Part shown: positions 15,566 to 24,348 of the stretch, one piece after another | Layout: every line of letters begins with the position of its first letter | Position numbering within the stretch: position 1 is the first letter of the stretch | Assembly: GCA_040757335.1 (NCBI GenBank) | Contig: JBFLXB010000014.1 | Coordinates: 1 to 62,500 of the forward strand | From: Nitrospirota bacterium | GTDB taxonomy: Bacteria; Nitrospirota; Nitrospiria; 2-01-FULL-66-17 | Reading direction: 5' to 3' | Length of the DNA stretch: 62,500 nt | Made by a program: the position numbers and the translations under genes | Notes under the pieces: model-generated | What the model was told of the DNA's origin: nothing | The model's input: only the letters and a program-made list of their open reading frames with translations | Database searches by the model: none

Positions 15566-18370
15566 CTAGAAAACCACCACGAGCGCCGCGATGGCGATCC
15601 CAAATTGCCCCACGATCGTGGCAATGTCACGCCAGAACGGCAAGGGGCGATATTTGGCTTCCATTTCAGGCGGCACCAGAATGGCGTCTCCGGCCTCGAT
15701 GGCTTTGATCTCATCCGGGCTGACCGAGGAGCCGTCGGCTTTGACCACGTATACGGCTTTGCGGTCGGCGTTGGGGAGAAACCCGCCGGCCAACGCCACA
15801 TAGTCGTCGATCGAACGCCCCTGCTGGGCCATGACCGCGGTGGGATTGCGCACGCTGCCGATGATCGACACCGACGACGGCGGGGGCGGCACCACCAGAT
15901 GATCCCCGTCCTCGAGCAGCAAGTCGTTGGGCGTGCCCTCCAGCTCGGCCGGATCGGCCAATCGGATCACCACGCGTCCCAGCGCGGTCTCCGACGCCAG
16001 CATCTTGACCGCGTCCTGGCGCGTGGCCAACTCGAAGCGGGCCGCTTCGGCCTCGTCCTTCGACAAACCGCCCATGGCCAAGGAAGCAGCCTCGGCCGTG
16101 ATCCGCTGCTCGTGCGAAGCCGTGAATTCCCGCAACTGGCGTTCCTGGCTTTCGCGCACGCTCTTGCGCGTGAACACCGCGCCCCGCAAGTACGCCTTCT
16201 CAGTGAACCCTCCGGCCCGCCGGACCAAGGAGCTGAGCCGCTCGCCGGGCTGCATCACGTAGGTCCCGGGATACGGGATCTCTCCCTGGATCGTCACTCG
16301 ATACTGCCGCTTGAGCTCGCCGACCTGCTTGATGAGCAACTCGTCCTCCCCTTGCAGGATGACATTCTGGTCGGGATCGTCGGCCAACACCCGATCCGGA
16401 TCCAGGGGAATCACGTTGCGGACAACCTGCCCGTCGATGCCCGTGGCCGAGACCCGGACCAGCTCCGCCTCCCGCAACGCGGACTCGCGGGTGAGGCCCC
16501 CTTCGAACATCAGGTCGCGGACACGCATGCCCTTGAGCAAGGGGTACACGCCCGGCTTTTTCACCTCGCCGCGAACCGCGACCTGCGGCAGGGCCTTGGC
16601 GTCGCTCTTGGTGTAGACCACCACCTCGTCGTCCGGCTGCAGCACGGTGTTCTCGGACCCTTCGCCTTCCAGCAACCGGTCGAGCCGGAAGTAGAGGATC
16701 GTGCGCTCGAAGGCGGCGTCTTCCTTGGGCGTTTTCCGCCGGATCTCGGCCCGCGCCACGAACGCATCCTCGGTGGGGTCGCCGGCCTGCCGTATCAGCT
16801 CCAGCACCTTCATGTCCTCGTAGAGTTGGTAGCGCCCGGGGTGCCGAACCGCCCCGGTAACGGTCACGACCTGTGGACCATGGAACCGCGACGCGGGATA
16901 GACGCGGAGCTCGTCGCGATCCCGCAACTCGAGATTGTGGCGGGGATTGCCAGCCATCATCTGCTCGATGCTGAACGAGACGACGGTCCTGGTCATGGTG
17001 GGATACTCGTAGCGGATGATCTCGCTGTAATCGAGCGACGGTTCCGGCAGGAGTTGGTCGTACCTCGCAATGACGTCGCGGACGCGCATGCCGGGCCTGA
17101 ACTCGTACTCCCCCGGACGCACCACGTGACCGCGCAGCCGCACCACGTGCCGCTGGACGGGGTCGATCGGCGCGAGCCGCACCACGTCCATGTTCTGAAT
17201 CGGAAACTCGGCTGCCTCATCGACCCGCGACAGGTCCACATCGACCACGATGCGTTTTTCGTGCGCGACCACGCGCTCCACGTGCACGCGGCTGAGATCC
17301 GCGGTGGGAAGCGGGCCGCCGGCCAGGCGCAGCGCGTCCGCCAGCGCGGCCGCGCCCTTCAGCTCGTAGATGGCGGGCCGCACCACGTGACCCGACACGC
17401 CGACCGTGGCCCCGATGAGCGGCACCAGCACGGTGTCTTCGTGTTGGAGCTTGATGTCCTGGGTCCGGTCGCCCTTGAGCAGGAAGTCGTACAAGTCGAT
17501 CCGCGACGCGGTCTTACCGCCCCGGATGACCTGCAAGCTCCGCAGACTGCCCCGCTTGGTGGGGCCGCCCGCGACAAAGAGCGCGTTGAGCGCCGTGGAC
17601 AGCGAGCTCAACGTGTAGCCGCCGGGGCGTTTGACCTCGCCCACCACGTAGACGCGGATGCTGCGTAGCCGCCCCATTCCCACGCTCAGGTGAAAGTCCG
17701 TGTAGTACTTTGCGAGGTGGCGCTCCAGGAACGGCCGCAGCTCTTCGTAGCGCAGGCCCGCGACCGGGATCACCCCGGCCCGCGGCAGCGTGATCTCGCC
17801 GTTGCGATCGACCTGGACTTTGTACAGGCCGTCGACCAGCCCCCAGAGCGTAATCGTGAACTCATCGCCGGGCCCCACGATGTAGTCGGGCGTCACCGGG
17901 ACGTCGAGCTGCGGGGCAAACCCCGCGGCCGTACGGTCGAAGATGTCGTAGCCGAACTGCGTCAGCGGCTCGTCGCCGGACTCCGGGATCGCCGTTGCCG
18001 TGGGCTCGCCGCTCGGCTCGGGCTGCGTTCGGAAAAATCGCTCCAAATCCGACGGGCCCGCCGCGGTCTCGGCTTCCGGGGTCAAGGGTTCCGGAGCCGG
18101 CGTATCCGGGAACGCGTGCCGGGCCGCCGGGGCGGGCGGCGAAGCCGGCTGAGTGGAAGATTTCGGAGCCGGGGTGGAGGACAGCCGCGCGCACAATTCG
18201 CCGGCCTGCCGGGGGTCGGTCTGCTGGAGGGCCCGGCACGCGTCTTCGGCCTGCCGAATCAATTCAGGGGACACCGCGGGGGGAGGCGGCTGGGCCTTGG
18301 CGCTCGCACCGGCGAGCAAGCCGATCACGAACCCCACTGCCGCGCATCGGGACACGCGCGAACGGGCCAT
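15566..18370 (-). CDS. Large SLBB polysaccharide export protein
   Basis: The 934-residue product starts at ATG 18368-18370 behind GAGGAGGAG; frame-open sequence upstream is not used. A signal peptide (to about residue 27) is followed by a proline-rich stretch, the Poly_export domain (DYIVGPGDEFTITLWG, near residue 155), then a series of about six SLBB-type repeats recognisable by recurring VRLRGHVVRPGEYEF-like strands, and a C-terminal hydrophobic helix (ATIVGQFGIAIAALVVVF). It is much longer than Wza (about 380 residues). It should form the outer-membrane/periplasmic conduit for exopolysaccharide. First gene of the unit with Wzz and Wzi. Confidence 0.9.
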   Translation of the reverse strand: MARSRVSRCAAVGFVIGLLAGASAKAQPPPPAVSPELIRQAEDACRALQQTDPRQAGELCARLSSTPAPKSSTQPASPPAPAARHAFPDTPAPEPLTPEAETAAGPSDLERFFRTQPEPSGEPTATAIPESGDEPLTQFGYDIFDRTAAGFAPQLDVPVTPDYIVGPGDEFTITLWGLVDGLYKVQVDRNGEITLPRAGVIPVAGLRYEELRPFLERHLAKYYTDFHLSVGMGRLRSIRVYVVGEVKRPGGYTLSSLSTALNALFVAGGPTKRGSLRSLQVIRGGKTASRIDLYDFLLKGDRTQDIKLQHEDTVLVPLIGATVGVSGHVVRPAIYELKGAAALADALRLAGGPLPTADLSRVHVERVVAHEKRIVVDVDLSRVDEAAEFPIQNMDVVRLAPIDPVQRHVVRLRGHVVRPGEYEFRPGMRVRDVIARYDQLLPEPSLDYSEIIRYEYPTMTRTVVSFSIEQMMAGNPRHNLELRDRDELRVYPASRFHGPQVVTVTGAVRHPGRYQLYEDMKVLELIRQAGDPTEDAFVARAEIRRKTPKEDAAFERTILYFRLDRLLEGEGSENTVLQPDDEVVVYTKSDAKALPQVAVRGEVKKPGVYPLLKGMRVRDLMFEGGLTRESALREAELVRVSATGIDGQVVRNVIPLDPDRVLADDPDQNVILQGEDELLIKQVGELKRQYRVTIQGEIPYPGTYVMQPGERLSSLVRRAGGFTEKAYLRGAVFTRKSVRESQERQLREFTASHEQRITAEAASLAMGGLSKDEAEAARFELATRQDAVKMLASETALGRVVIRLADPAELEGTPNDLLLEDGDHLVVPPPPSSVSIIGSVRNPTAVMAQQGRSIDDYVALAGGFLPNADRKAVYVVKADGSSVSPDEIKAIEAGDAILVPPEMEAKYRPLPFWRDIATIVGQFGIAIAALVVVF

Positions 18371-18508
18371 TGCGCTCCTCCTCGAAGGTCCGAGCTGATC
18401 CGGTCGGGCCCTCGGAACCTTCCTTACAACCGTTACCGACAATGCGGCACCTGCGCGCAGAGGCGCGCTGGCGTTGTGCACAGGACCGACAGGGAAATTC
18501 CGGGTCGA

Positions 18509-18538
18509 ACCATAGCACGCCGGCAATTACGCGCGCAA
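18509..18538 (-). promoter_or_regulatory. Possible promoter for the SLBB exporter operon
   Basis: On the minus strand TTGCGC (18533-18538) and TATGGT (18509-18514) are 18 nt apart, leaving a leader of about 135 nt before the start at 18370. Both boxes match consensus only in part, so this is tentative. Confidence 0.35.
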
Positions 18539-18560
18539 GCGCACAGACGCCGCGGGTTTC

Positions 18561-18590
18561 TTGACAGTCGGACTCAGACTCGACTAGCAT
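18561..18590 (+). promoter_or_regulatory. Sigma70-like promoter for the outer-membrane barrel gene
   Basis: A consensus TTGACA -35 (18561-18566) and TAGCAT -10 (18585-18590) are 18 nt apart on the plus strand. Transcription would begin near 18597, four bases before an in-frame TTG and about 49 before ATG 18646. That favours the ATG as the start. It is divergent from the SLBB exporter promoter. Confidence 0.6.
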
Positions 18591-18645
18591 TGGCGTCCCG
18601 TTGCGGTTTTCCGACAAGAAGCCCGCCACGGTCCTGCGTGCCGTG

Positions 18646-19578
18646 ATGTCGCTTGCGTCCCATGTTCGTTGTCCGCGCGTGCTTGCGGATTCGCGGACCG
18701 TCCGGCTGGTGATCCTCACGCTGGGATGTCTGGCTTCGGTCGGCGTTCCCGGGGTGGCCGCCGCAGCGACGAATCCGGCCTTTGCGTCGGCACCCGCGGT
18801 CTTGGGGCAGACCGGAGTGGTCTCCATCACCTCGGCCGACGTGTTGTCTCGCTGGCAAACGCGCGTCGGAATCACGACATCCCTCGCCTCGGGCAGCGGA
18901 GGGAATCGGTTCGACCTGCTGCTGACCGATATCGCCAGCCTCGACAAGGTCCTGGCGTTCCGAGGATCGCTGGCTTTGGGGCTCCCCGGTAACGTCGAGG
19001 CCGCGGTGACTGTTCCGTATCTCCGCGTGGAACACGGCGACGAGACCACTGACGGCATCGGGAGCGCGACGGTGTCGGCCAAACTGCGCGTCCGGGACCA
19101 GTCAGGCTGGATTCCGGCCGCCGCGGTCTCCGCGTCGTGGATCGCCGACACCGGGGACCACGTGGCGGTCAGCAGCGTCTCGACCAACGGTTACGTTGCC
19201 ACGGTCTCGGCCCAACTTGCGGTGGGGGACTCGGAATGGGCGCCTACGATCGTCGTCGAACTCGGTGGGTTTTGGCGAGACCTCGGCCGCCCGGAGTCCG
19301 ACTCCTCGCTCCTGTACGGGGTGGCGGGCATCGTTCCGTTCGCCCGGACCGGGCTGTTGGGAGACACCGGTGAATATCAGATCATCGCGGAGGTTGCCGG
19401 CACCGCCACTCGGCGCAGCGTCACGCAGGAGCCGGACGACGTCTCTTCGCTCGCGCTGGGAATTCGTTACCTGGCGGAAGGATGGGGCGTGACGGTCACC
19501 GGATTGCTCAGCAAGTACGAGCTGGACGGGAAAAAGAACAGTTCCGGTGGTTTGGTGGAATGGCACGTGACGTTCTGA
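18646..19578 (+). CDS. Predicted outer-membrane beta-barrel protein
   Basis: The 310-residue product has a signal peptide (hydrophobic segment VRLVILTLGCLASVGVPG, then AAAA) followed by alternating strands that resemble the MetA-pathway/transporter-like porin group, ending in LVEWHVTF with a terminal phenylalanine as in barrel proteins. An in-frame TTG at 18601 would add 15 residues but lies almost at the transcription start. No substrate can be assigned. It sits alone on the plus strand between the SLBB exporter and a glycosyltransferase, so a role in surface polymer handling is possible but inferred only from position. Confidence 0.6.
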   Translation: MSLASHVRCPRVLADSRTVRLVILTLGCLASVGVPGVAAAATNPAFASAPAVLGQTGVVSITSADVLSRWQTRVGITTSLASGSGGNRFDLLLTDIASLDKVLAFRGSLALGLPGNVEAAVTVPYLRVEHGDETTDGIGSATVSAKLRVRDQSGWIPAAAVSASWIADTGDHVAVSSVSTNGYVATVSAQLAVGDSEWAPTIVVELGGFWRDLGRPESDSSLLYGVAGIVPFARTGLLGDTGEYQIIAEVAGTATRRSVTQEPDDVSSLALGIRYLAEGWGVTVTGLLSKYELDGKKNSSGGLVEWHVTF

Positions 19579-19599
19579 AGCCTCTCACGACCGCCCCAT

Positions 19600-20730
19600 C
19601 TACCGCCGCAATTCGTCATACAGCGCCAGCGTCTCGCGCACATAGCGTTCCTGCGGAAACTGCTCAGCCTGCACGCGGCACGCATCCACGCGGGTTCGCC
19701 CCCACCTCAGAACTGTTTCGACCCCGCTCGCAACGGCCTCGACATCCTGGGCGTCTTCAATCACCACTCCGGTGTCCGTTGTCAGCGCTTCAGACGCGCC
19801 ATTGGCTGCGGTCGTGACAACCGGCAGGCCACACGCCAGGGCCTCGAGACAGACGTTGGCGAATGGGTCGTAGAGCGTCGGAAGCAGTAAGACATCCGCG
19901 GCGTGGTACCAGGGCGTGACATCGGTCACAGGACCGACAAACCGCACACGATCGCCCACTCCGAGCGAAGCCGCGATGCGAGCATATCGCCGCGTGTCGC
20001 CCCGACCAACCGCGACCAGGGCCGTTTGGCCGGCCTCCCCAGGCGCGAGACGCGCAAGCGTCCTAACTGCAGTCTCGAGCCCCTTGCGCGCAAACCCGGA
20101 CCCGACGAACAAGATGATGCGGTCGTTCTCACCACATCCTGCCAGCGCGCGGGCCTTGCGCCGCGTCTCCTGATCCGGCGGCCGGAACCGGTCCAGATCC
20201 ACTCCGTTGTAGATCACGCGAATCCGCGACGGCTCAGCCCGGTAGTGCGTCAGGATCTCGGCCTTGCCGCGCTCCGAGTTGGCGATGATGGCGCGACAAC
20301 GCCCCTCGAACAGGCCACGTTCGAGTGTCAGATAGACGAGATGTGTTGGGTTGAACGACGGGATCGCGCGTTGCCACGCCGGCTGCGCTGCTCGCCGCCG
20401 CCGCAACCACTCGCGGTGCACGCCGTCACCTGCGCGGTAGACATCGCAGGAGTGAACACGGTCGAAGCTGTGAACGATGTCGTATTCACCGGACGCAGCC
20501 ATAGCCGACGCCCGCAGCGCGAACGACCACACCTCGGCCCAGCGGGTGGCGGAGACAACCGGTACACGGTGTACGGTGATCCCGCCGGAAGCAGACGCTG
20601 AATCGTCCCACTTCGCGGCGTACAAATGCACTTCATCGCCCCGCGCGCGCAACGCGCTAGTGAATTGCGCTACGTGGCGTTCAGCACCCCCGAAGGGCGT
20701 GTAGGTTTTTCGGATAAGGGCGATCCTCAC
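19600..20730 (-). CDS. GT4 glycosyltransferase (WaaG-like)
   Basis: The 376-residue GT-B protein starts MRIALIRKTYTPFGGAERH, with the glycine-rich acceptor loop FGGAE, an ANSERGKAEI segment, GVDLDRFRP, VGSGFARKG and the donor-site motif PTLYDPFANVCLEALACGLPV near 290. The pattern is typical of WaaG-like LPS core alpha-1,3-glucosyltransferases (with RKxYxPxGGxER at the start). It transfers a sugar from a nucleotide donor on the cytoplasmic face. It overlaps by 4 nt the O-antigen ligase gene and is the last gene of a long glycan operon. Confidence 0.88.
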   Translation of the reverse strand: MRIALIRKTYTPFGGAERHVAQFTSALRARGDEVHLYAAKWDDSASASGGITVHRVPVVSATRWAEVWSFALRASAMAASGEYDIVHSFDRVHSCDVYRAGDGVHREWLRRRRAAQPAWQRAIPSFNPTHLVYLTLERGLFEGRCRAIIANSERGKAEILTHYRAEPSRIRVIYNGVDLDRFRPPDQETRRKARALAGCGENDRIILFVGSGFARKGLETAVRTLARLAPGEAGQTALVAVGRGDTRRYARIAASLGVGDRVRFVGPVTDVTPWYHAADVLLLPTLYDPFANVCLEALACGLPVVTTAANGASEALTTDTGVVIEDAQDVEAVASGVETVLRWGRTRVDACRVQAEQFPQERYVRETLALYDELRR

Positions 20731-21983
20731 CGGATCGTGTCGGCGCGCTCGTTGATTAAGACGGCACGCCCCACACCGAGCCCCATGAGAATCCAGAAGA
20801 GGTGGCCTGGAGAGTCCCTAAAGAGATGATCGAACTGGTTGCGAAGGATGAAGCCGGCCAACACCATCAACATGCACGCCAGCCAGACGGAGTCGGACGA
20901 ACCCACCGACACGCTGCGAGCGCCGCGCCACAGTGTGATGGCGACACGCCACAACAGCCAGCAGAATAGGCCCAGGCCAACAAGCCCGAGTTCCAGGGCT
21001 GTTTGCACAAAGCTGTTGAAGGCATGGCTCGAATCGATTGCGGGCGTTGCGCTCCGGACACCTGGGGCCGCCAAGTCCGGGGTTTTCTGTCCGTAACCGA
21101 AACCACTGACGGGACTATCGGCCAGACGGGGCACAAGGCCTTCCCAATAGGCCGTTCTTCCGTAGTCGTTGAACCAACCGCCAGCAACGACCGTTTCCCG
21201 AAGCGACGGCTGGAACGCAAGAGAGCCTATGATCGCCGCAAACACGGCTATCCAGGCGACCAACGCTCGCCGGCTCCTGAGCACGCCATACACCAGGAAC
21301 TGTAGTGCCACGGCCAGCCACGCGGCCCGGGTGACCGTGGACACGAGGGCGGCCATCAGGACAAGCCAAATCGCCCAAGCAGCCCACCGCGCGGCTGTCT
21401 GCCTGGTCGCAAGCGCCAAATAGAGCGCGACAGGAATAGCGAGCACGAGGTAGGAGCTTAGAAAAATCGGGTCGGACGTAAACGAGGACGTGCGCCCGCC
21501 GCGGCTGAGAATGAGATCTAAACTCCATTCCGACTCGACTACCGCATAGGTGCCAACAACCAGGCCGGCCAGGGTGATCGACCACGCCAGCACGTCGACC
21601 GCGCGCTCCCGGCGAGACGCGCTGACGGCCAAGACGAACATCACTCCGTTGGCGAGTAGTTCGTTCTTAATCTCCCTGGCGCTATACGGCACATCAAGTG
21701 CGGTTACAAGCGCCACAATCGACCAGGACACGAACAACAGGAGGGGAATATCGACGGGCGTTCTCACCCAACGCCAACCCGGGTTCGCATACCACTGCCC
21801 TACCCAACCGATGATGGCCAAGGCAAAAAGCGTTGACCGGAGAGTGCCTGTGTGGGCGTACGGCATGATGGCGGCCAACCCGGCCAGGCTCCCCAGGGCG
21901 AGCCACTGCCAGATCGTCGCGCTCCGCGCTCTCTCGGCGGATTGCGGTAAGGTCACGGTCGTCGCGGCCGGCTGCTGACCCAC
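20727..21983 (-). CDS. O-antigen ligase/polymerase (Wzy_C) family membrane protein
   Basis: The 418-residue protein starts at GTG 21981-21983, 11 nt after the upstream stop, with AGG ahead; longer frame-open sequence upstream is a shadow of the glycosyltransferase at 21995. It has about ten to twelve membrane helices and one larger loop (about 260-320) containing SSHAFNSFVQTALELG, the Wzy_C-type histidine region of WaaL and Wzy proteins. It either joins O-antigen to the lipid A core or polymerises repeat units; sequence alone does not decide. Neighbours are GT4 enzymes. Confidence 0.83.
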   Translation of the reverse strand: MGQQPAATTVTLPQSAERARSATIWQWLALGSLAGLAAIMPYAHTGTLRSTLFALAIIGWVGQWYANPGWRWVRTPVDIPLLLFVSWSIVALVTALDVPYSAREIKNELLANGVMFVLAVSASRRERAVDVLAWSITLAGLVVGTYAVVESEWSLDLILSRGGRTSSFTSDPIFLSSYLVLAIPVALYLALATRQTAARWAAWAIWLVLMAALVSTVTRAAWLAVALQFLVYGVLRSRRALVAWIAVFAAIIGSLAFQPSLRETVVAGGWFNDYGRTAYWEGLVPRLADSPVSGFGYGQKTPDLAAPGVRSATPAIDSSHAFNSFVQTALELGLVGLGLFCWLLWRVAITLWRGARSVSVGSSDSVWLACMLMVLAGFILRNQFDHLFRDSPGHLFWILMGLGVGRAVLINERADTIR

Positions 21984-21994
21984 GTCCGACCTGG

Positions 21995-23188
21995 TCAGTG
22001 AGCCGCTTCGTAGGCGTGTCGGTAGGCTTTCCACATCACGTCCCGGTGATGGTCCCAGGAGTACGTTTCGACGGTCTTTCGAGCGGCCTGACCGTAGGCA
22101 CGGACAAGGTCGCGATTCTCGTACAGGGCCAGCAGCGCCTCTTTGATCGCCCCGTCGTCCCGTATCGGCACCACGAACCCTTCTTGGCGATCCCTCGCCA
22201 CTGCACCGGCGTTCGGTGTGACGATCACGGGTACGCCGCAGGCCATGGCTTCGTACGTCACTTTGGCGCTGCCCTCGACCAGCGACGGCAAGACCAGCAC
22301 CGACGCGCGTCGGTAGAACGACGTGGTGTCGTCGCTCCACGGCACATGTTTGATGGACGGGTCTGTGACCTTGGCCAGCAATGCTTTTACGTCGTCGTGG
22401 AGCGGACCCAGCAAGGTCAATTCGGCGTCTCGCAAGCGCAGCGCGGTCCACGCGCGTAACAAGTACGGCAAACCTTTTCGCAGGCAGAGTTGGCCCGCGA
22501 AGAGCGCGCGGAAGGTCCGGTCCCGTTCTCGAGTAGACGGCGGCGTGAAGCGATTGGTGTCCACCGCGCGCGGCACCACCACGAGTTTCTCGCGCGGCAC
22601 ACCCTGGGCCACGAAGGTCTCCACTGCGTAGGGAGACTGCACGATCACCCGGTCCGCGCGATCGATCTCCTCCAATCCTACGGTCAACGATCTCGACACC
22701 GCATCGATGGTCGCCAGCAGCCCGTTGAGGCGCACCGGCCTCCGTTGGATCCCGAAGCGATCGTATTCTTCTTCCAGCAGGTCCATCGAGACTTTGGGAT
22801 GGAGCGATGCGCGCTCCACGAACGCCACGGCCCCGACCTCGTGGGCGGCCTCGATCGACCGGATGCTCTCCGTAGACCACCCGTGGAACACGTCGCAGCC
22901 CTCCCGGCGAATCACCGAGGACGTGACGCGATCCAAGTGGATGCGCTTGAGGGGGTAATAGTACCGGGACGAGAAGTTCGAAAATAGATGATAGGGATGA
23001 AACCGGATCAAGCGGAGGCGATCCTTGGGAATCTCGTTCTGACGGCTGCCGTAGAACACGCCTTTGACCAAGGCGCCGCGAGCGTGGATGCCTTTGAGCA
23101 GTTCGAGGGCGTCGAGCCCGAGGCCCGACGCGCCGATCTTGGTGAAGCACGAGTAGATGATGCGCGGATGGGTCGTGGCGTCGGTCAC
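21995..23188 (-). CDS. GT4-type glycosyltransferase
   Basis: The 397-residue GT-B product begins MTDATTHPRIIYSCFTKIG and has the C-terminal donor-binding pattern VLVLPSLVEGSAKVTYEAMACGVPVIVTPNAG near 315-345, with the key Glu of the E-x7-E type region. VPRAVDTNRFTPP and AGQLCLRKGLPYL precede it. This is a retaining GT4-like enzyme, unusual only in lacking an obvious N-terminal GGxER loop. It overlaps the next glycosyltransferase gene by 4 nt (23185-23188). Donor and acceptor are unknown. Confidence 0.87.
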   Translation of the reverse strand: MTDATTHPRIIYSCFTKIGASGLGLDALELLKGIHARGALVKGVFYGSRQNEIPKDRLRLIRFHPYHLFSNFSSRYYYPLKRIHLDRVTSSVIRREGCDVFHGWSTESIRSIEAAHEVGAVAFVERASLHPKVSMDLLEEEYDRFGIQRRPVRLNGLLATIDAVSRSLTVGLEEIDRADRVIVQSPYAVETFVAQGVPREKLVVVPRAVDTNRFTPPSTRERDRTFRALFAGQLCLRKGLPYLLRAWTALRLRDAELTLLGPLHDDVKALLAKVTDPSIKHVPWSDDTTSFYRRASVLVLPSLVEGSAKVTYEAMACGVPVIVTPNAGAVARDRQEGFVVPIRDDGAIKEALLALYENRDLVRAYGQAARKTVETYSWDHHRDVMWKAYRHAYEAAH

Positions 23189-24348
23189 CAGCCGCGAGCC
23201 TCCCGCATGGTTGAGTGCGCCACGCCGCGGCGGCGCATCAGATCGTCGTAGAGCGCGTCCAACCGATCCAGCATGGCGTCCAGCCGGTAGCGTTCTTCGA
23301 TCAAGCGGCGAGCGGCCGATGCCAGGTCACGCCGGAGGTCGTCGCGCTGCAACACGCCGACAATGCGGCCTGCCAGCGCTTCGGGGTCGAGCGGCGGCGC
23401 CAGCAGGCCGGTTTCGCCGTCGCGGACCACCTCGGACACCGAGCCCACGTTGGTGGCCACTACAGGGACCTCCATGGCCATGGCCTGGAGCACGGCCTGC
23501 GGCACGCCCTCGTGGCCGAAGGAACTCAGCACGAACACGTCGAGGTCCGCCAGCACCGACGCGACGTCCGGGCGGTGGCCGGTCATGGTCACGGCCGACG
23601 CCAGGCCGAGTCGCTCGATGTAGTCTCGGATGTTCGGAGCGCGCGGGCCGTCGCCCACGATCACGAACCGCGCGTCGGGAACTTCCTTCAAGACCAGCCG
23701 GGCTGCATCCAGAAAGTCTTCGTGGCCCTTCCAACTCCGCAACACCGCGACGATCCCCACCAGCGGCGAATTTCGCGGAATGCCGTACGCGTCACGCAAC
23801 GTTCCCTTCGCGGACGCGCGGGAGAACATGGCCGTGTCCACGCCGGTTGGAATCGACACGATCTTGCGTGCGTCGAACCCGTGGCGCTCGATCATGGTGG
23901 CGCGGATGGACTCGCCGGTCGTGATCACCGCGTCGGGCAAGGTGTTGTAGAGAAAGCGGGTCACGATGGATCGCTCGATGGGTGTCGACAAGTGGCGGGT
24001 CCGGATCAAGATCGGCTTTCGGCCGGCCAGTCTGGTTGCCGCGGACGCGAGCCAGCTATCCCGCGAGCTGTGGGTGTTGACGATGTCCACCCGCTCGTCG
24101 CGGATGACCGCGCGCAACCGCCCGATGGCCGCCCACATCCTCCACCCGTCCATGGCGACGCGGACCGTTGGCACGCCTCTGCCGCCGGCTTCCTCGAGCA
24201 GACGGCTGCCCGGCGTTGCGGCGATGAGCACCCGGTGACCGCGCCGCTGCATGCCCTCGGTTTCGGTGAGGATCCGGATCTCCTGGCCGCCCCACCCGTT
24301 CGAGGATTCGGTGTGGAGGATGGTCAGTCCCGGTGGACGCGCCGGCAT
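23185..24348 (-). CDS. GT4 glycosyltransferase
   Basis: The 387-residue product starts at ATG 24346-24348 (MPARPPGLTILHTES) with the acceptor loop GWGGQEIRIL near 18-27. The C-terminal half has IPTGVDTAMFSR, VAVLRSWKGHEDFL, VIVGDGPRAPNI and the donor site VLSSFGHEGVPQAVLQAMAM followed by VPVVATNVGSVSEVV. These are standard GT4 landmarks. Its start shares one base with the stop of the upstream glycosyltransferase (TGATG), so translation is coupled. Open sequence upstream of the start in this frame is a shadow. Confidence 0.9.
   Translation of the reverse strand: MPARPPGLTILHTESSNGWGGQEIRILTETEGMQRRGHRVLIAATPGSRLLEEAGGRGVPTVRVAMDGWRMWAAIGRLRAVIRDERVDIVNTHSSRDSWLASAATRLAGRKPILIRTRHLSTPIERSIVTRFLYNTLPDAVITTGESIRATMIERHGFDARKIVSIPTGVDTAMFSRASAKGTLRDAYGIPRNSPLVGIVAVLRSWKGHEDFLDAARLVLKEVPDARFVIVGDGPRAPNIRDYIERLGLASAVTMTGHRPDVASVLADLDVFVLSSFGHEGVPQAVLQAMAMEVPVVATNVGSVSEVVRDGETGLLAPPLDPEALAGRIVGVLQRDDLRRDLASAARRLIEERYRLDAMLDRLDALYDDLMRRRGVAHSTMREARGW

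Noticed and set aside
15605-17668. Plus-strand open frame of about 690 codons opposite the SLBB exporter
   Set aside because: It mirrors the real gene in a GC-rich sequence; composition is Arg/Gly/Pro/His-rich, it has no domain, and the minus-strand SLBB motifs are unmistakable.
21984-23150. Long N-terminal extension of the O-antigen ligase frame
   Set aside because: The extension overlaps the glycosyltransferase at 21995-23188 and reads as low-complexity Arg/Gly sequence; the GTG at 21983 fits the operon spacing.
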